Source: Phytohabitans maris
GTDB taxonomy: Bacteria; Actinomycetota; Actinomycetes; Mycobacteriales; Micromonosporaceae
NCBI RefSeq assembly: GCF_031085175.1
Contig: NZ_JAVHUY010000038.1
Coordinates: forward strand, 1 to 64,000
Direction: 5' to 3'
DNA length: 64,000 nt
Part shown: positions 45,296-54,227 of the stretch, piece after piece
Layout: each line of letters begins with the position of its first letter
Numbering within the stretch: the first letter of the stretch is position 1
Made by a program: the position numbers and the translations under genes
Notes under the pieces: model-generated
Told to the model about the DNA's origin: nothing
Seen by the model: the letters and a program-made list of their open reading frames with translations, nothing else
Databases searched by the model: none

Positions 45296-46321
45296 TCATG
45301 CGGCGGCTTTCTCGGCTTGGTGCGGTGCGATCCGCGGCGGTGGCACCGCCTCGACCAGCCGGCGCACGACGGTGTCCGCGCCCACCCCGTCGGCGACCGC
45401 GTCGAACGACAGCACCAGCCGGTGCGACAGCACGTCGACCGCCAGGTCGGTGATGTCGGCCGGGAGCACGTAGTCGCGCCCCCGCAGCAGCGCCAGCGCC
45501 CGTGCCGCCGCGACGAGGCCGAGGGTGGCCCGCGGGCTCGCGCCGTACGCCAGCCGCGACTTCACGTCACCGGCGCCGAACCGCTCCGGCTGCCGCGTGG
45601 AGACGACGAGCCGCACGACGTACTCGGCGAGCGCGTGGTGCACGAACACCCCCCGCGCCAGCTCCTGCAGCCCGCGCAGGCGCGCCGGGTCGAGCACGGT
45701 GCGCGGTTCCGGCCGCGTCGTGCCCATCCGGTACAGGATGCCCAGCTCCTCCTCGTCGGTCGGGTAGTCCACCACGACCTTCATCAGGAAGCGGTCCCGC
45801 TGCGCCTCCGGCAGTTGGTAGACGCCCTCGGACTCGATCGGGTTCTGGGTCGCCAGGACCAGGAACGGGTCGGGCACCGGGTAGCTCCGCCCACCGATCG
45901 AGACCTGGCGCTCGGCCATCGCCTCCAGCAGCGCGGACTGCACCTTGGCCGGCGCGCGGTTGATCTCGTCGGCGAGTACCAGGTTGGCCATCACCGGCCC
46001 CAGCTCCACGTCGAAGGTCTCCTTCGACGACCGGTAGATCCTGGTGCCGACGATGTCCGAGGGCACCAGGTCCGGCGTGAACTGGATCCGGTTGAAGCTC
46101 CCGCCCACCGCGGTCGCCAGCGTCTGCGCGGCGAGCGTCTTCGCCACGCCGGGCACCCCCTCCAGGAGGCAGTGCCCGTCCGCCAGCAGCGCGGTGAGCA
46201 GCCGCTCGACCAGCCGATCCTGCCCGACGATCACCCGCTTGACCTCAAACAAGGCCTGTTCGAGCTGGACGTGCGGTGGCGTCGCCTCGAGGTCGGCCAG
46301 GGTGAGCGCGTTCTCGGTCAC
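45296..46321 (-). CDS. MoxR-family AAA ATPase
   Basis: 341 aa from GTG 46321, AGGAG five bases upstream. Walker A GVPGVAKTLAAQ, Walker B VLADEINRAPAK, sensor 1 LATQNPIE, and the MoxR lid with SPRATLGL. Chaperone-like ATPase for maturing a client complex. The upstream peptide gene overlaps it by 4 bp (GTGA). Confidence 0.93.
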   Translation of the reverse strand: MTENALTLADLEATPPHVQLEQALFEVKRVIVGQDRLVERLLTALLADGHCLLEGVPGVAKTLAAQTLATAVGGSFNRIQFTPDLVPSDIVGTRIYRSSKETFDVELGPVMANLVLADEINRAPAKVQSALLEAMAERQVSIGGRSYPVPDPFLVLATQNPIESEGVYQLPEAQRDRFLMKVVVDYPTDEEELGILYRMGTTRPEPRTVLDPARLRGLQELARGVFVHHALAEYVVRLVVSTRQPERFGAGDVKSRLAYGASPRATLGLVAAARALALLRGRDYVLPADITDLAVDVLSHRLVLSFDAVADGVGADTVVRRLVEAVPPPRIAPHQAEKAAA

Positions 46322-46530
46322 AGGTTCTCCTGAGCCGACGCGCTGCCCTCGCCGCCGTTCTTCTCCGGGCAGTCCACGGCCGACCCGCCGGCCCCGCTGC
46401 CGTCCTCCACGATCTTGACCGTCGTGCCCGCGCTCCCGCTGTCGTCGGCGGCGTACGCCACCCCACCGGCCACCGCGACCGCGGCGACCGCACCGGCGAA
46501 GCTCAGACCCACGATTGTCTTGATCCGCAT
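46318..46530 (-). CDS. small secreted peptide upstream of moxR
   Basis: 70 aa from ATG 46530 with GGAGGGACG upstream; longer frames start in unrelated DNA. Signal peptide RIKTIVGLSFAGAVAAVAVAGG, cleavage after AYA. The mature 43 residues are Ser/Gly/Glu-rich, contain a single Cys (VDCPEKN) and no other motif. Stop overlaps moxR start, so co-translated. It could be an extracytoplasmic signal or client of the MoxR/VWA/protease system (inference). Confidence 0.7.
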   Translation of the reverse strand: MRIKTIVGLSFAGAVAAVAVAGGVAYAADDSGSAGTTVKIVEDGSGAGGSAVDCPEKNGGEGSASAQENL

Positions 46531-46910
46531 TGATCTCGTCCCTCCGTCGACCCGCCACTGTGTCCGCGCCGCACTGTGTGTGCCGGCCCCCCTGTGCCGC
46601 GCGCTTGCGGACGGGCGCCCGCGTTCCGTCAGCTGGGGGGCAGCACCACGGGCGCCCGCATATGCCCATGGCACCAGGAGTGCCCGAAAAACAGCCGAAG
46701 ACCGCCGAGCGACTCCTCAGCAACCAGACAGCTCACCCACCGCGCACGAGCGCCCCTCGCCCCCCCCGGCGTTAGCGACGCTCCCTAAAAGCCGTTCTCC
46801 CGACTTGACGGGAGCTTCGATCACAGCCCATCGCCCGGGTGGGTGGGGCGGGGATGTAAAGGCGCGGCGGCCCGTATGGGCCGCCGCGCCGGTGGTGGGT
46901 GCGGGATGCG
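46531..46910. other. intergenic region with decayed family B hairpin
   Basis: 380 bp; no convincing gene. Contains the degenerate palindrome at 46771-46824, in which the right arm (GACTTGACGGGAGCTTCGATCAC) is intact but the left arm has decayed, and the promoter of the secreted-peptide operon. Confidence 0.55.
46771..46824. repeat. Family B hairpin repeat, copy 3 (degenerate)
   Basis: Right arm GGGAGCTTCGATCAC at 46810-46824 is recognisable; the left arm (GCGACGCTCCCTAAAAGCCG) has lost most pairing. Confidence 0.65.
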
Positions 46911-48149
<1,239 letters not shown>

Positions 48150-48258
48150 CGGTTCCCGGAACATTTACGAAACCTATCCGGGGCGGTACGCCGCTGGGGT
48201 AGCTCTTGTTGCTGGTCAGCGAGGCGGTGCCGGACGATCGTCGGCCGACCAACATTGA

Positions 48259-48271
48259 CCGAAACTTTCGG
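48259..48271 (-). promoter_or_regulatory. CCGAAACTTTCGG palindrome and CGAAAC half-sites upstream of the xylanase
   Basis: Perfect 13-mer palindrome at 48259-48271; further CGAAAC half-sites at 48126-48131 (reverse) and 48169-48174. I recall CGAAA-type repeats ahead of Streptomyces xylanase genes, which would fit a shared regulator. Confidence 0.45.
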
Positions 48272-48300
48272 AGAGTTTCCGGACGCCGGTGGCCACCGCG

Positions 48301-48708
48301 CTAGGTGGCGCTCCAGTCGCGCCAGGCGTCCACGGCCACCCGGATGACCGGACCGGGCACCTCCACGGCGCGGTACTGCTCGTACTTCTCCCGCAGCAGG
48401 CCGGCCACACGCTCCACAGTGGATGGCTCGGCGGTCACCACGGCGAGGCCGTCGGCGCGTACCCACCACAGCGCCGACCAGTCCTCGTCCCAGTGGTGCG
48501 CCAGCATGGTCACCCGCGGGTTGGCGCGGATGTTGTCCAGCCGGCGCAGCGCGCGGCTCCGCTTCGGTTTGGCGTCGACCGCCGACCACACCGTGTCGCC
48601 GTCCACCGCGAACGTCACCGGCACCACGTGCGGCGCGCCGTCACTGTCCACCGTGGCCAGTGTCGCAACCCGGGCGGCGGCGAAGCGGTGGCGGGCGGCG
48701 ATGTCCAC
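48301..48708 (-). CDS. PPOX-class F420-dependent oxidoreductase (Rv0121-like)
   Basis: 135 aa from GTG 48708. Split-barrel flavin/deazaflavin fold: RVATLATVDSDGAPHVVPVTFAVDGD, KPKRSRALRRLDNIRANPRVT and DWSALWWVRADG are the marks of the family that uses coenzyme F420. Substrate unknown. Consistent with FbiD in the same window. 11 bp downstream of the GNAT gene, probably co-transcribed. Confidence 0.88.
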   Translation of the reverse strand: MDIAARHRFAAARVATLATVDSDGAPHVVPVTFAVDGDTVWSAVDAKPKRSRALRRLDNIRANPRVTMLAHHWDEDWSALWWVRADGLAVVTAEPSTVERVAGLLREKYEQYRAVEVPGPVIRVAVDAWRDWSAT

Positions 48709-48719
48709 AAGACCTGACG

Positions 48720-49694
48720 CTACTCCGCGCCGGACTCCGGCGGCGCGCTCCAGACCATCGTCACGACGCGCTCGAAGTTCAGGTACCCCGCACGCTCGAA
48801 GGCCCGCGCCATCGGCACGTTGGCGACGTCGGTGGCGGCCCGGATGCGCGGCACCCCTTGGCCCGCCAGGAAACGGGTGGCCTCGCCGAGCAGGTCGTCG
48901 ATGTATCCGTTGCCGCGGTGGGCCGGGCGCACCGCGATGTATCCGATGATGGGTCCGTAGTCGTTGCGCGCCGGGCACGCGAACCCCACCGGCTCGCCGT
49001 CCGGCAGCGTGCCGACCAGCCACCACTCGCGCGGGCTGCGGTAGTGCGCGAGCTCACGGTCGAAGTGCTCGCGCGCCGCCTCGCGCGGCGGCATCGAGCG
49101 CAGATCGTCGCGGCTGTGGGCGTCGAGCGTGCCCTCCAGCACGTCGATCATCAGCCCCACCATCTCGTCGGCGTCGCGCACCGGCCGAAACGCCAGCCGC
49201 CCGCGCGGCTCCGGCAGCGGCGTGCCCGGCCGCCACTCGAACCGCAGCCGCTCCACCAGCGGCCGCGCACCGGTGCCGGCGAGGATCGCCATCCGCTCCT
49301 CGACCGGCGCCGGTCGGTCCGCCCAGTCGGACGGCACCATGCGCAGGTACTCCGGCGGCTCCCGGCCCGCCGGCACGACCGCGGCCATGGCCGCGGCGAC
49401 CAGCCGCTCACCCACCGCCCGCCGGTCCGGCACCGCCTCATCAAGATCAAAAAGATCGAGCAGCAGTGGTACGGGCTCCGACTCCCTGCCCCACCAGGCG
49501 ATCCGTGCCACGACACCGTCGCCTCGGGTGGCGACCCACATCCACGCGGCACGCCGCCGGCCGATCGCGAGGTCGTCGGCCAGCTCCTCGTTGAGCACGT
49601 AGGGCAACGAGTTGAACAGCCCCAGCTCTTCCGGCCCGCTGATCGGCCGGATCGTCAGTTCGTCGGTCAAGGCTCCAGTCTCCACCGAACCCAC
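48720..49694 (-). CDS. GNAT-family N-acetyltransferase (tandem domain)
   Basis: 324 aa; GTG 49694 assigned, TTG 49670 (LTDELTIRP) possible. The C-terminal GNAT domain (about 168-315) has the acetyl-CoA loop IIGYIAVRPAHRGNGYIDDLL and VPMARAFERAGY; the N-terminal half is a second, degenerate GNAT fold. Substrate unknown, perhaps an antibiotic or a peptide. Divergent from the EEP gene. Confidence 0.85.
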   Translation of the reverse strand: MGSVETGALTDELTIRPISGPEELGLFNSLPYVLNEELADDLAIGRRRAAWMWVATRGDGVVARIAWWGRESEPVPLLLDLFDLDEAVPDRRAVGERLVAAAMAAVVPAGREPPEYLRMVPSDWADRPAPVEERMAILAGTGARPLVERLRFEWRPGTPLPEPRGRLAFRPVRDADEMVGLMIDVLEGTLDAHSRDDLRSMPPREAAREHFDRELAHYRSPREWWLVGTLPDGEPVGFACPARNDYGPIIGYIAVRPAHRGNGYIDDLLGEATRFLAGQGVPRIRAATDVANVPMARAFERAGYLNFERVVTMVWSAPPESGAE

Positions 49695-49762
49695 ACAGTC
49701 CCGACAACCGATTTATCCGGTTCCGTTACAGCCGAGTCGATCACTGTGGCTACCGTCGAGGC

Positions 49763-50722
49763 ATGGCGAGAGGGTTGACGTTGCTCTGCTGGGCGGTGGC
49801 CGCACCGGGCGTCCTGTGGGCGGCCGTGCGGCTGCTGGGCGTGGAGCGCGGGCCGCTCGTGCAACTGCTCGCCTTCACCCCGTACGTGGCCGGCTGGAGC
49901 CTCGTCCCCGTCGCGCTCGCCCTCGCCCTGCGGCGCTGGTGGCCGGCGGGCGTCGCGCTCGTCGCCGCGGTGGCGCTGATCGCGGTCGTGGTGCCGCGGG
50001 CGATCGGTGGCGCGTCCCACACCGAGGGCCCCACGCTCCGCGTGCTCACCGCCAACCTGCTCGCCGGCGCGGGTGACGCGGAGACACTCGTGCGGCTGGT
50101 GCGCGAGCACGAGGTGGACGTGCTGGCGGTGCAGGAGTTCACGCCTGCGGCGGCCGAGCGCCTCGACGCGCTCGGGCTGGCCGAGCTGATGCCGCACCGG
50201 CGGCTCAACCCGATCGCCGGCACCGAGGGATCCGGGCTGTACTCCCGTTTTCCGCTCACCGGCACCGGCGTACGGCAGAACGGGGGCGGCTTCACCCAGG
50301 CGTACGGGACACTCACCGCCCCCGGCGCGGCACCGACCACAGTGGAGTCGGTGCACCCGGCGGCCCCGTACTCGCTGGGCCGGCTGAGCACCTGGGAGCG
50401 AGACCTGGACGGGCAGCCGCGGGCCACGCCCGAGGGTCCGGTGCGCATCCTCGCCGGCGACTTCAACGCCACGCTCGACCACGCGCCGCTGCGCCGGCTG
50501 ATCGCCTCCGGCTACCGCGACGCCGCCGACGCGGCCGGCGCGGGGCTCACCGGCACGTGGGGGCCGTACGACGGGGATCGCATCCCGCCGGTCACCATCG
50601 ACCACGTGCTGGTGGACCGCCGCGTCGGCGTACGCGACGTGTCCGTGCTGCGCCTGCCGGGCAGCGACCACCGCCCGGTCTACGCCGAGCTGGCGCTACC
50701 GCGCGGCGAGGTGGGCGGGTGA
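49763..50722 (+). CDS. membrane-anchored endonuclease/exonuclease/phosphatase-family protein
   Basis: 319 aa. Three N-terminal helices (5-24, 30-58, 62-82), then the EEP fold: LTANLLAG, AVQEFTP, ILAGDFNAT and a final GSDHRPVYAEL with the catalytic His. The active site faces outside (topology inference). Substrates in this family range from DNA to lipids. 27 bp convergent overlap with cimA. Confidence 0.88.
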   Translation: MARGLTLLCWAVAAPGVLWAAVRLLGVERGPLVQLLAFTPYVAGWSLVPVALALALRRWWPAGVALVAAVALIAVVVPRAIGGASHTEGPTLRVLTANLLAGAGDAETLVRLVREHEVDVLAVQEFTPAAAERLDALGLAELMPHRRLNPIAGTEGSGLYSRFPLTGTGVRQNGGGFTQAYGTLTAPGAAPTTVESVHPAAPYSLGRLSTWERDLDGQPRATPEGPVRILAGDFNATLDHAPLRRLIASGYRDAADAAGAGLTGTWGPYDGDRIPPVTIDHVLVDRRVGVRDVSVLRLPGSDHRPVYAELALPRGEVGG

Positions 50723-52288
50723 GAGCCCGTACGTGAGCGCGTCGACGAGCGCGTGCCAGCTCGCCTCGACCACGTTCTCGTGTACCCCCACCGTGGTCCA
50801 GTCACGGCCGCTGCCGTCGACGGTCTCCACGAGGACCCGCGTGACCGCGCCGCTGCCGTGGCTCCCCTCGAGGATCCGCACCTTGTAGTCGGCGAGCTCG
50901 AAGTGGGCCAGCGCCGGGTAGTGCCGGCGCAGCGCCACCCGCAGCGCCTCGTCCAAGGCGTTGACCGGGCCGTTCCCCTCGGCGGTGGCGATCACCCGCT
51001 CACCCCGTACCCGGACCTTGACGGTGGCCTCGGAGACGACCGCGCCGTCTTCGCGGTGCTCGACCTGGACCCGGTAGGACTCCAGGGCGAACGGCTTCGC
51101 GGTGCTCTCGCCGGGCAGCTCGGAGCGGACGAGCAGCTCGAAGGAGGCGTCCGCCGCCTCGAACGACCACCCGCGCGCCTCCATCTCCTTCACCCGGCCG
51201 GTGACCGTCGAGAGGGCTTCCGGATGGCCGGCCAGGTCGAGCCCGAGCTCGCGGCTCTTGAGCTCGATGCTGGCCCGGCCGGCCATCTCGGTCACCAGGA
51301 TCCGCATGTCATTGCCCACAATGGACGGTTCAATGTGGTTGTACAGGACGGGATCCACTTTGATCGCGCTCGCGTGCAGCCCCGCCTTGTGAGCGAATGC
51401 CGCGGCCCCGACGTAGGCCTGGTGGGTGTCGGGGGCGATGTTGGCGATCTCGGCGATGGCGTGCGAGACGCGCACCATCTGTTCCAGGCAGCCATCCGGT
51501 AGGACGGGCAGCCCGAGCTTGAGCTGGAGGTTGGCGACGACGGCGAAGAGGTCGGCGTTGCCGGGGCGCTCGCCGTACCCGTTGGCGGTGCACTGGAAGT
51601 GCTTCACCCCCGCCTCGACCGCGGCGATCGTGTTGGCGACCGCGCAGGAGGTGTCGTTCTGGCAGTGGATGCCGAGGCGCTCCGGTCCGACGCCGAGGCG
51701 CTCGACAAGCTCGCCGATCGCGCCGGTCACCCGCGACGGCAGCATGCCGCCGTTGGTGTCGCACATCACCACGACCTCGGCGCCCGCCTCGAGCGCGGCG
51801 GAGACCACCGAGGAGGTGTACCCGGGGTCGTAGCGGTAGCCGTCGAAGAAGTGCTCGCAGTCGAGGAAGACCCCCCGCCCCTCGGCCACGAAGTGGGCGA
51901 CGCTGTCGCGCACCATGGCCAGGTTTTCCGCGCCGCTGGTGCGCAGCGCCCGCTCCACGTGGCGGATGTCCGACTTGGCGACGAGACAGACGGCGGGCGT
52001 CTCGGCGTCGAGCAGGGCGCGCACCTGGGGGTCGTCGGCGACGGCGAGGCCGGCCTTGCGGGTCGCGCCGAACGCCACCAGCACCGCGTGTTTAAGGGGT
52101 AGCTCGTTGCGGGCTCTGGCAAAGAACTCGGTGTCCTTGGGCATGGCACCCGGCCAGCCGCCCTCGATGAAGCCGACGCCGAACTCGTCGAGCAGCTTCG
52201 CCACGGCGAGCTTGTCCACGACGGAGTAGCTGATCCCCTCACGCTGCGCCCCGTCACGGAGCGTGGTGTCGTACACCTGGAAGGTCAT
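50696..52288 (-). CDS. cimA: citramalate synthase
   Basis: 530 aa from ATG 52288, with GAGGAAG upstream. Condenses acetyl-CoA and pyruvate to (R)-citramalate, a threonine-independent entry to isoleucine. HMGL-like TIM barrel: YDTTLRDGAQREGISYS, GIHCQNDTSCAVANT, and Glu in GVGFIEGGWPGA; LeuA-type allosteric domain at 405-530. IPMS-like, but the wording of the first motif and ilvE/leuB company favour CimA. Preceded by a leader-peptide attenuator (52313-52404). Confidence 0.92.
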   Translation of the reverse strand: MTFQVYDTTLRDGAQREGISYSVVDKLAVAKLLDEFGVGFIEGGWPGAMPKDTEFFARARNELPLKHAVLVAFGATRKAGLAVADDPQVRALLDAETPAVCLVAKSDIRHVERALRTSGAENLAMVRDSVAHFVAEGRGVFLDCEHFFDGYRYDPGYTSSVVSAALEAGAEVVVMCDTNGGMLPSRVTGAIGELVERLGVGPERLGIHCQNDTSCAVANTIAAVEAGVKHFQCTANGYGERPGNADLFAVVANLQLKLGLPVLPDGCLEQMVRVSHAIAEIANIAPDTHQAYVGAAAFAHKAGLHASAIKVDPVLYNHIEPSIVGNDMRILVTEMAGRASIELKSRELGLDLAGHPEALSTVTGRVKEMEARGWSFEAADASFELLVRSELPGESTAKPFALESYRVQVEHREDGAVVSEATVKVRVRGERVIATAEGNGPVNALDEALRVALRRHYPALAHFELADYKVRILEGSHGSGAVTRVLVETVDGSGRDWTTVGVHENVVEASWHALVDALTYGLSPAHLAAR

Positions 52289-52312
52289 GGCTTCTTCCTC
52301 TCCTGTTCCAAC

Positions 52313-52342
52313 AAAAAGACCCCCCGCGGTCGCGGGAGGTCT
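52313..52342 (-). terminator. Rho-independent attenuator in the cimA leader
   Basis: Minus strand: a 12 bp stem (AGACCTCCCGCG with CGCGGGGGGTCT, one G-U) followed directly by TTTTT, ending 24 bp before the cimA start. Few GC-rich terminators here have a U tract; this one does. Confidence 0.8.
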
Positions 52343-52372
52343 GCGCGCTCGGCGTGAGGGGTGCCGGCGCGC
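52343..52372 (-). promoter_or_regulatory. pause/antiterminator hairpin of the cimA leader
   Basis: GCGCGC at 52343-52348 pairs with 52367-52372 and GGC/GCC inside; it begins at the last base of the leader-peptide stop codon and ends one base before the terminator stem, as in classical attenuators. Confidence 0.6.
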
Positions 52373-52404
52373 TAGGTGCCAATAATGAGGGCGAGGTGGG
52401 TCAC
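52372..52404 (-). CDS. Leu/Ile leader peptide of cimA
   Basis: GTG 52404 encodes MTHLALIIGT and stops TAG at 52372-52374. Four of ten residues are Leu or Ile, including consecutive Ile codons (ATT ATT), the products of this pathway. With the two hairpins that follow it forms a complete transcription attenuator. The ribosome site is weak, so translation may begin on a leaderless mRNA. Confidence 0.7.
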   Translation of the reverse strand: MTHLALIIGT

Positions 52405-52559
52405 GAGGAAACACTCTGCCACTGTGCCGGCACGTTTGGAAAGCAAGGTCCACATCTCGGGAAGGTGTCGCCGGGGCCTGTCTCCTGGACCTCGGTGGTG
52501 CGGCCGGGTTAGGTGAGCCTCGATATGGGGTACGTCCGGGGTTGGAAGGAGTGATAGCC

Positions 52560-52904
52560 GTGAACAGGTTCGACCCGTGGACGTACCGTGACGACGCCGG
52601 CGTGACCGGCGCGGACCTCGTCGGCTACAAGGTGGAGGCGACCGACGGCAGCATCGGAAAGATCGACCGGTGCAGCTACGAGGTGAGCGCCAGCTACCTG
52701 GTGGTCGACACCGGGCCGTGGATCTTCGGCAAGAAGGTCATGCTGCCGGCTGGCGTCGTCAACAACGCGGACCACGAGGACCGCAGGGTGTACGTGGACC
52801 GGACGAAGGACGAGATCAAGTCCGCGCCCGAGTTCGACGAGAACACGTACACCGAGCAGGTCTACCGGGACAAGCTCGGCTCCTACTACGGCGGTCTGTA
52901 CTAG
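52560..52904 (+). CDS. PRC-barrel domain protein
   Basis: 114 aa from GTG 52560, GGAG eight bases upstream. A single PRC-barrel (GADLVGYKVEATDGSIGKID, YLVVDTGPWIFGKKVMLPAG), a fold found in ribosome-maturation and photosynthetic proteins and in many small stress proteins. C-terminal charged tail ends in YYGGLY. Function unknown. Shares a short upstream region with cimA. Confidence 0.88.
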   Translation: MNRFDPWTYRDDAGVTGADLVGYKVEATDGSIGKIDRCSYEVSASYLVVDTGPWIFGKKVMLPAGVVNNADHEDRRVYVDRTKDEIKSAPEFDENTYTEQVYRDKLGSYYGGLY

Positions 52905-52927
52905 CTCGTTTCCCTCCCTCTGAAGGA

Positions 52928-52959
52928 CCGGGGCGTCCCCTCGACGGGGGGCGCCCCGG
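52928..52959. terminator. terminator after the PRC-barrel gene
   Basis: CCGGGGCGTCCCC (52928-52940) pairs with 52947-52959 (one G-U), loop TCGACG. Confidence 0.8.
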
Positions 52960-52985
52960 CTGTTGTGAGGGGTTACCGTGTCGAA

Positions 52986-53711
52986 GTGGATCGCACGCTC
53001 CCCTTCACCACCACCTTCAACTTCCGCGACGTCGGCGGCTACCTGGGCCACGACGGCCGCCCGGTCCGCTGGCGCCGCCTCTTCCGCTCCGACTCCCTGC
53101 ACCGCCTGGACGGCGGCGACACCGAGGCGTTCGCCGCGCTGGGCGTCCGCACGGTGATCGACCTGCGCCGCCCGCGCGAGGTCACCCGCGACGGCCGCGT
53201 CCCCGCGTACGTGGGGCTCGGCTACCGCCACATCCACCCCGAGCACCAGGACTGGGATGAGATCCCGTTCGAGGAGGAGGTCGGCGTCGCCCGCTACCTC
53301 GCCAACCGCTACCACGACCTGGCCGAGCAGGGCGCGGCCGGCATCTGCGCCGCGGTCGGCGTGATCGCCGACGAGGGTGCCGCCCCGGTCGTCGTGCACT
53401 GCGTGGCCGGCAAGGACCGCACGGGTGTGGTGTGCGCGCTGACGCTGTCGGCGCTCGGCGTGAGCGACCAGGACATCGCCGCGGACTACGCGCTGAGCAC
53501 GGCGGCGTCGGTGCGCTTCACGGAGTTCCTGCGCAGCCGCGCGGTCCGCTTGCAGGAGGTCCCCCGCCCGTACTTCTCCTCACCCGCCGAGGCGATGCTG
53601 CTGTTTCTGCGCGAGCTCCGCGAGCGGCACGGCTCGGCCGAGGGCTACCTGCTGGCCGCCGGCATCACGCCCGAGCAGCTCAGCGCCTTGCGCACCCACC
53701 TGCTGTCCTGA
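52986..53711 (+). CDS. tyrosine phosphatase (Y_phosphatase3 / MptpB-like)
   Basis: 241 aa from GTG 52986 (an in-frame GTG at 52965 lies just past the terminator and has no ribosome site). FNFRDVGGYLG at the N-terminus and the P-loop HCVAGKDRTG (C-x5-R with the K-D typical of LIP/PtpB-type enzymes). Such enzymes dephosphorylate Tyr/Ser and phosphoinositides; the M. tuberculosis homologue is secreted, but no signal peptide is visible here. Second phosphatase in the window. Confidence 0.9.
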   Translation: MDRTLPFTTTFNFRDVGGYLGHDGRPVRWRRLFRSDSLHRLDGGDTEAFAALGVRTVIDLRRPREVTRDGRVPAYVGLGYRHIHPEHQDWDEIPFEEEVGVARYLANRYHDLAEQGAAGICAAVGVIADEGAAPVVVHCVAGKDRTGVVCALTLSALGVSDQDIAADYALSTAASVRFTEFLRSRAVRLQEVPRPYFSSPAEAMLLFLRELRERHGSAEGYLLAAGITPEQLSALRTHLLS

Positions 53712-53775
53712 CCGCCCGCTGTGGGACATCCCACCGCCGATTGACGGTCCTCGGCCGGGAGGCGACGGTGAGGGA

Positions 53776-54069
53776 ATGAGTGAGGACGTGCCGGCCGAGG
53801 TGGCCCGCCTCCGCAACGCCATCTCGTGCGAGCTGTACGCGCAACTCGCCCTCCGCGGCGAGACGATCGACCAGGCGGCCGTGCCCGAGGTCGCGTACGC
53901 GGTGGCGATGCGCCTCCGCGAGGCGTTCACGATCGAGTGGGCGCCGCGCTGGGACGACGACCCGGACGACGACGGCTCGCTGGGTCTGGACGCCGCCGTC
54001 TTCCACGCCTCCGCCGTACCGGCCGCGGACCGCTACCCGATCTTCGACCACGGCTGGCCCCGCCACTGA
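53776..54069 (+). CDS. conserved hypothetical protein
   Basis: 97 aa, acidic. Predicted helices at 7-25 and 36-52, then an Asp-rich turn (WDDDPDDDGSLGLD). No recognised domain. ATG preceded by GAGG. Independent of its neighbours. Confidence 0.6.
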   Translation: MSEDVPAEVARLRNAISCELYAQLALRGETIDQAAVPEVAYAVAMRLREAFTIEWAPRWDDDPDDDGSLGLDAAVFHASAVPAADRYPIFDHGWPRH

Positions 54070-54227
54070 GCGTCTCAGAGCCTCCCGCACACACACATCC
54101 GTCCGCCTAGCGGCGGCGCGACGGCGGCGGGTCAGGGGCAGGGCGCGGGCGATGACGCCGCCTGGGAAGGTCTGCTTGATCGGGCTCCGGGGACTGGTCC
54201 CCGCGCTGACCGTATACGTTCCGACGC

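Noticed and set aside
46530-46788. Short plus-strand ORFs upstream of the secreted-peptide gene
   Set aside because: Low-complexity Pro/Arg translations, no start signals, in the promoter region of the leftward operon.
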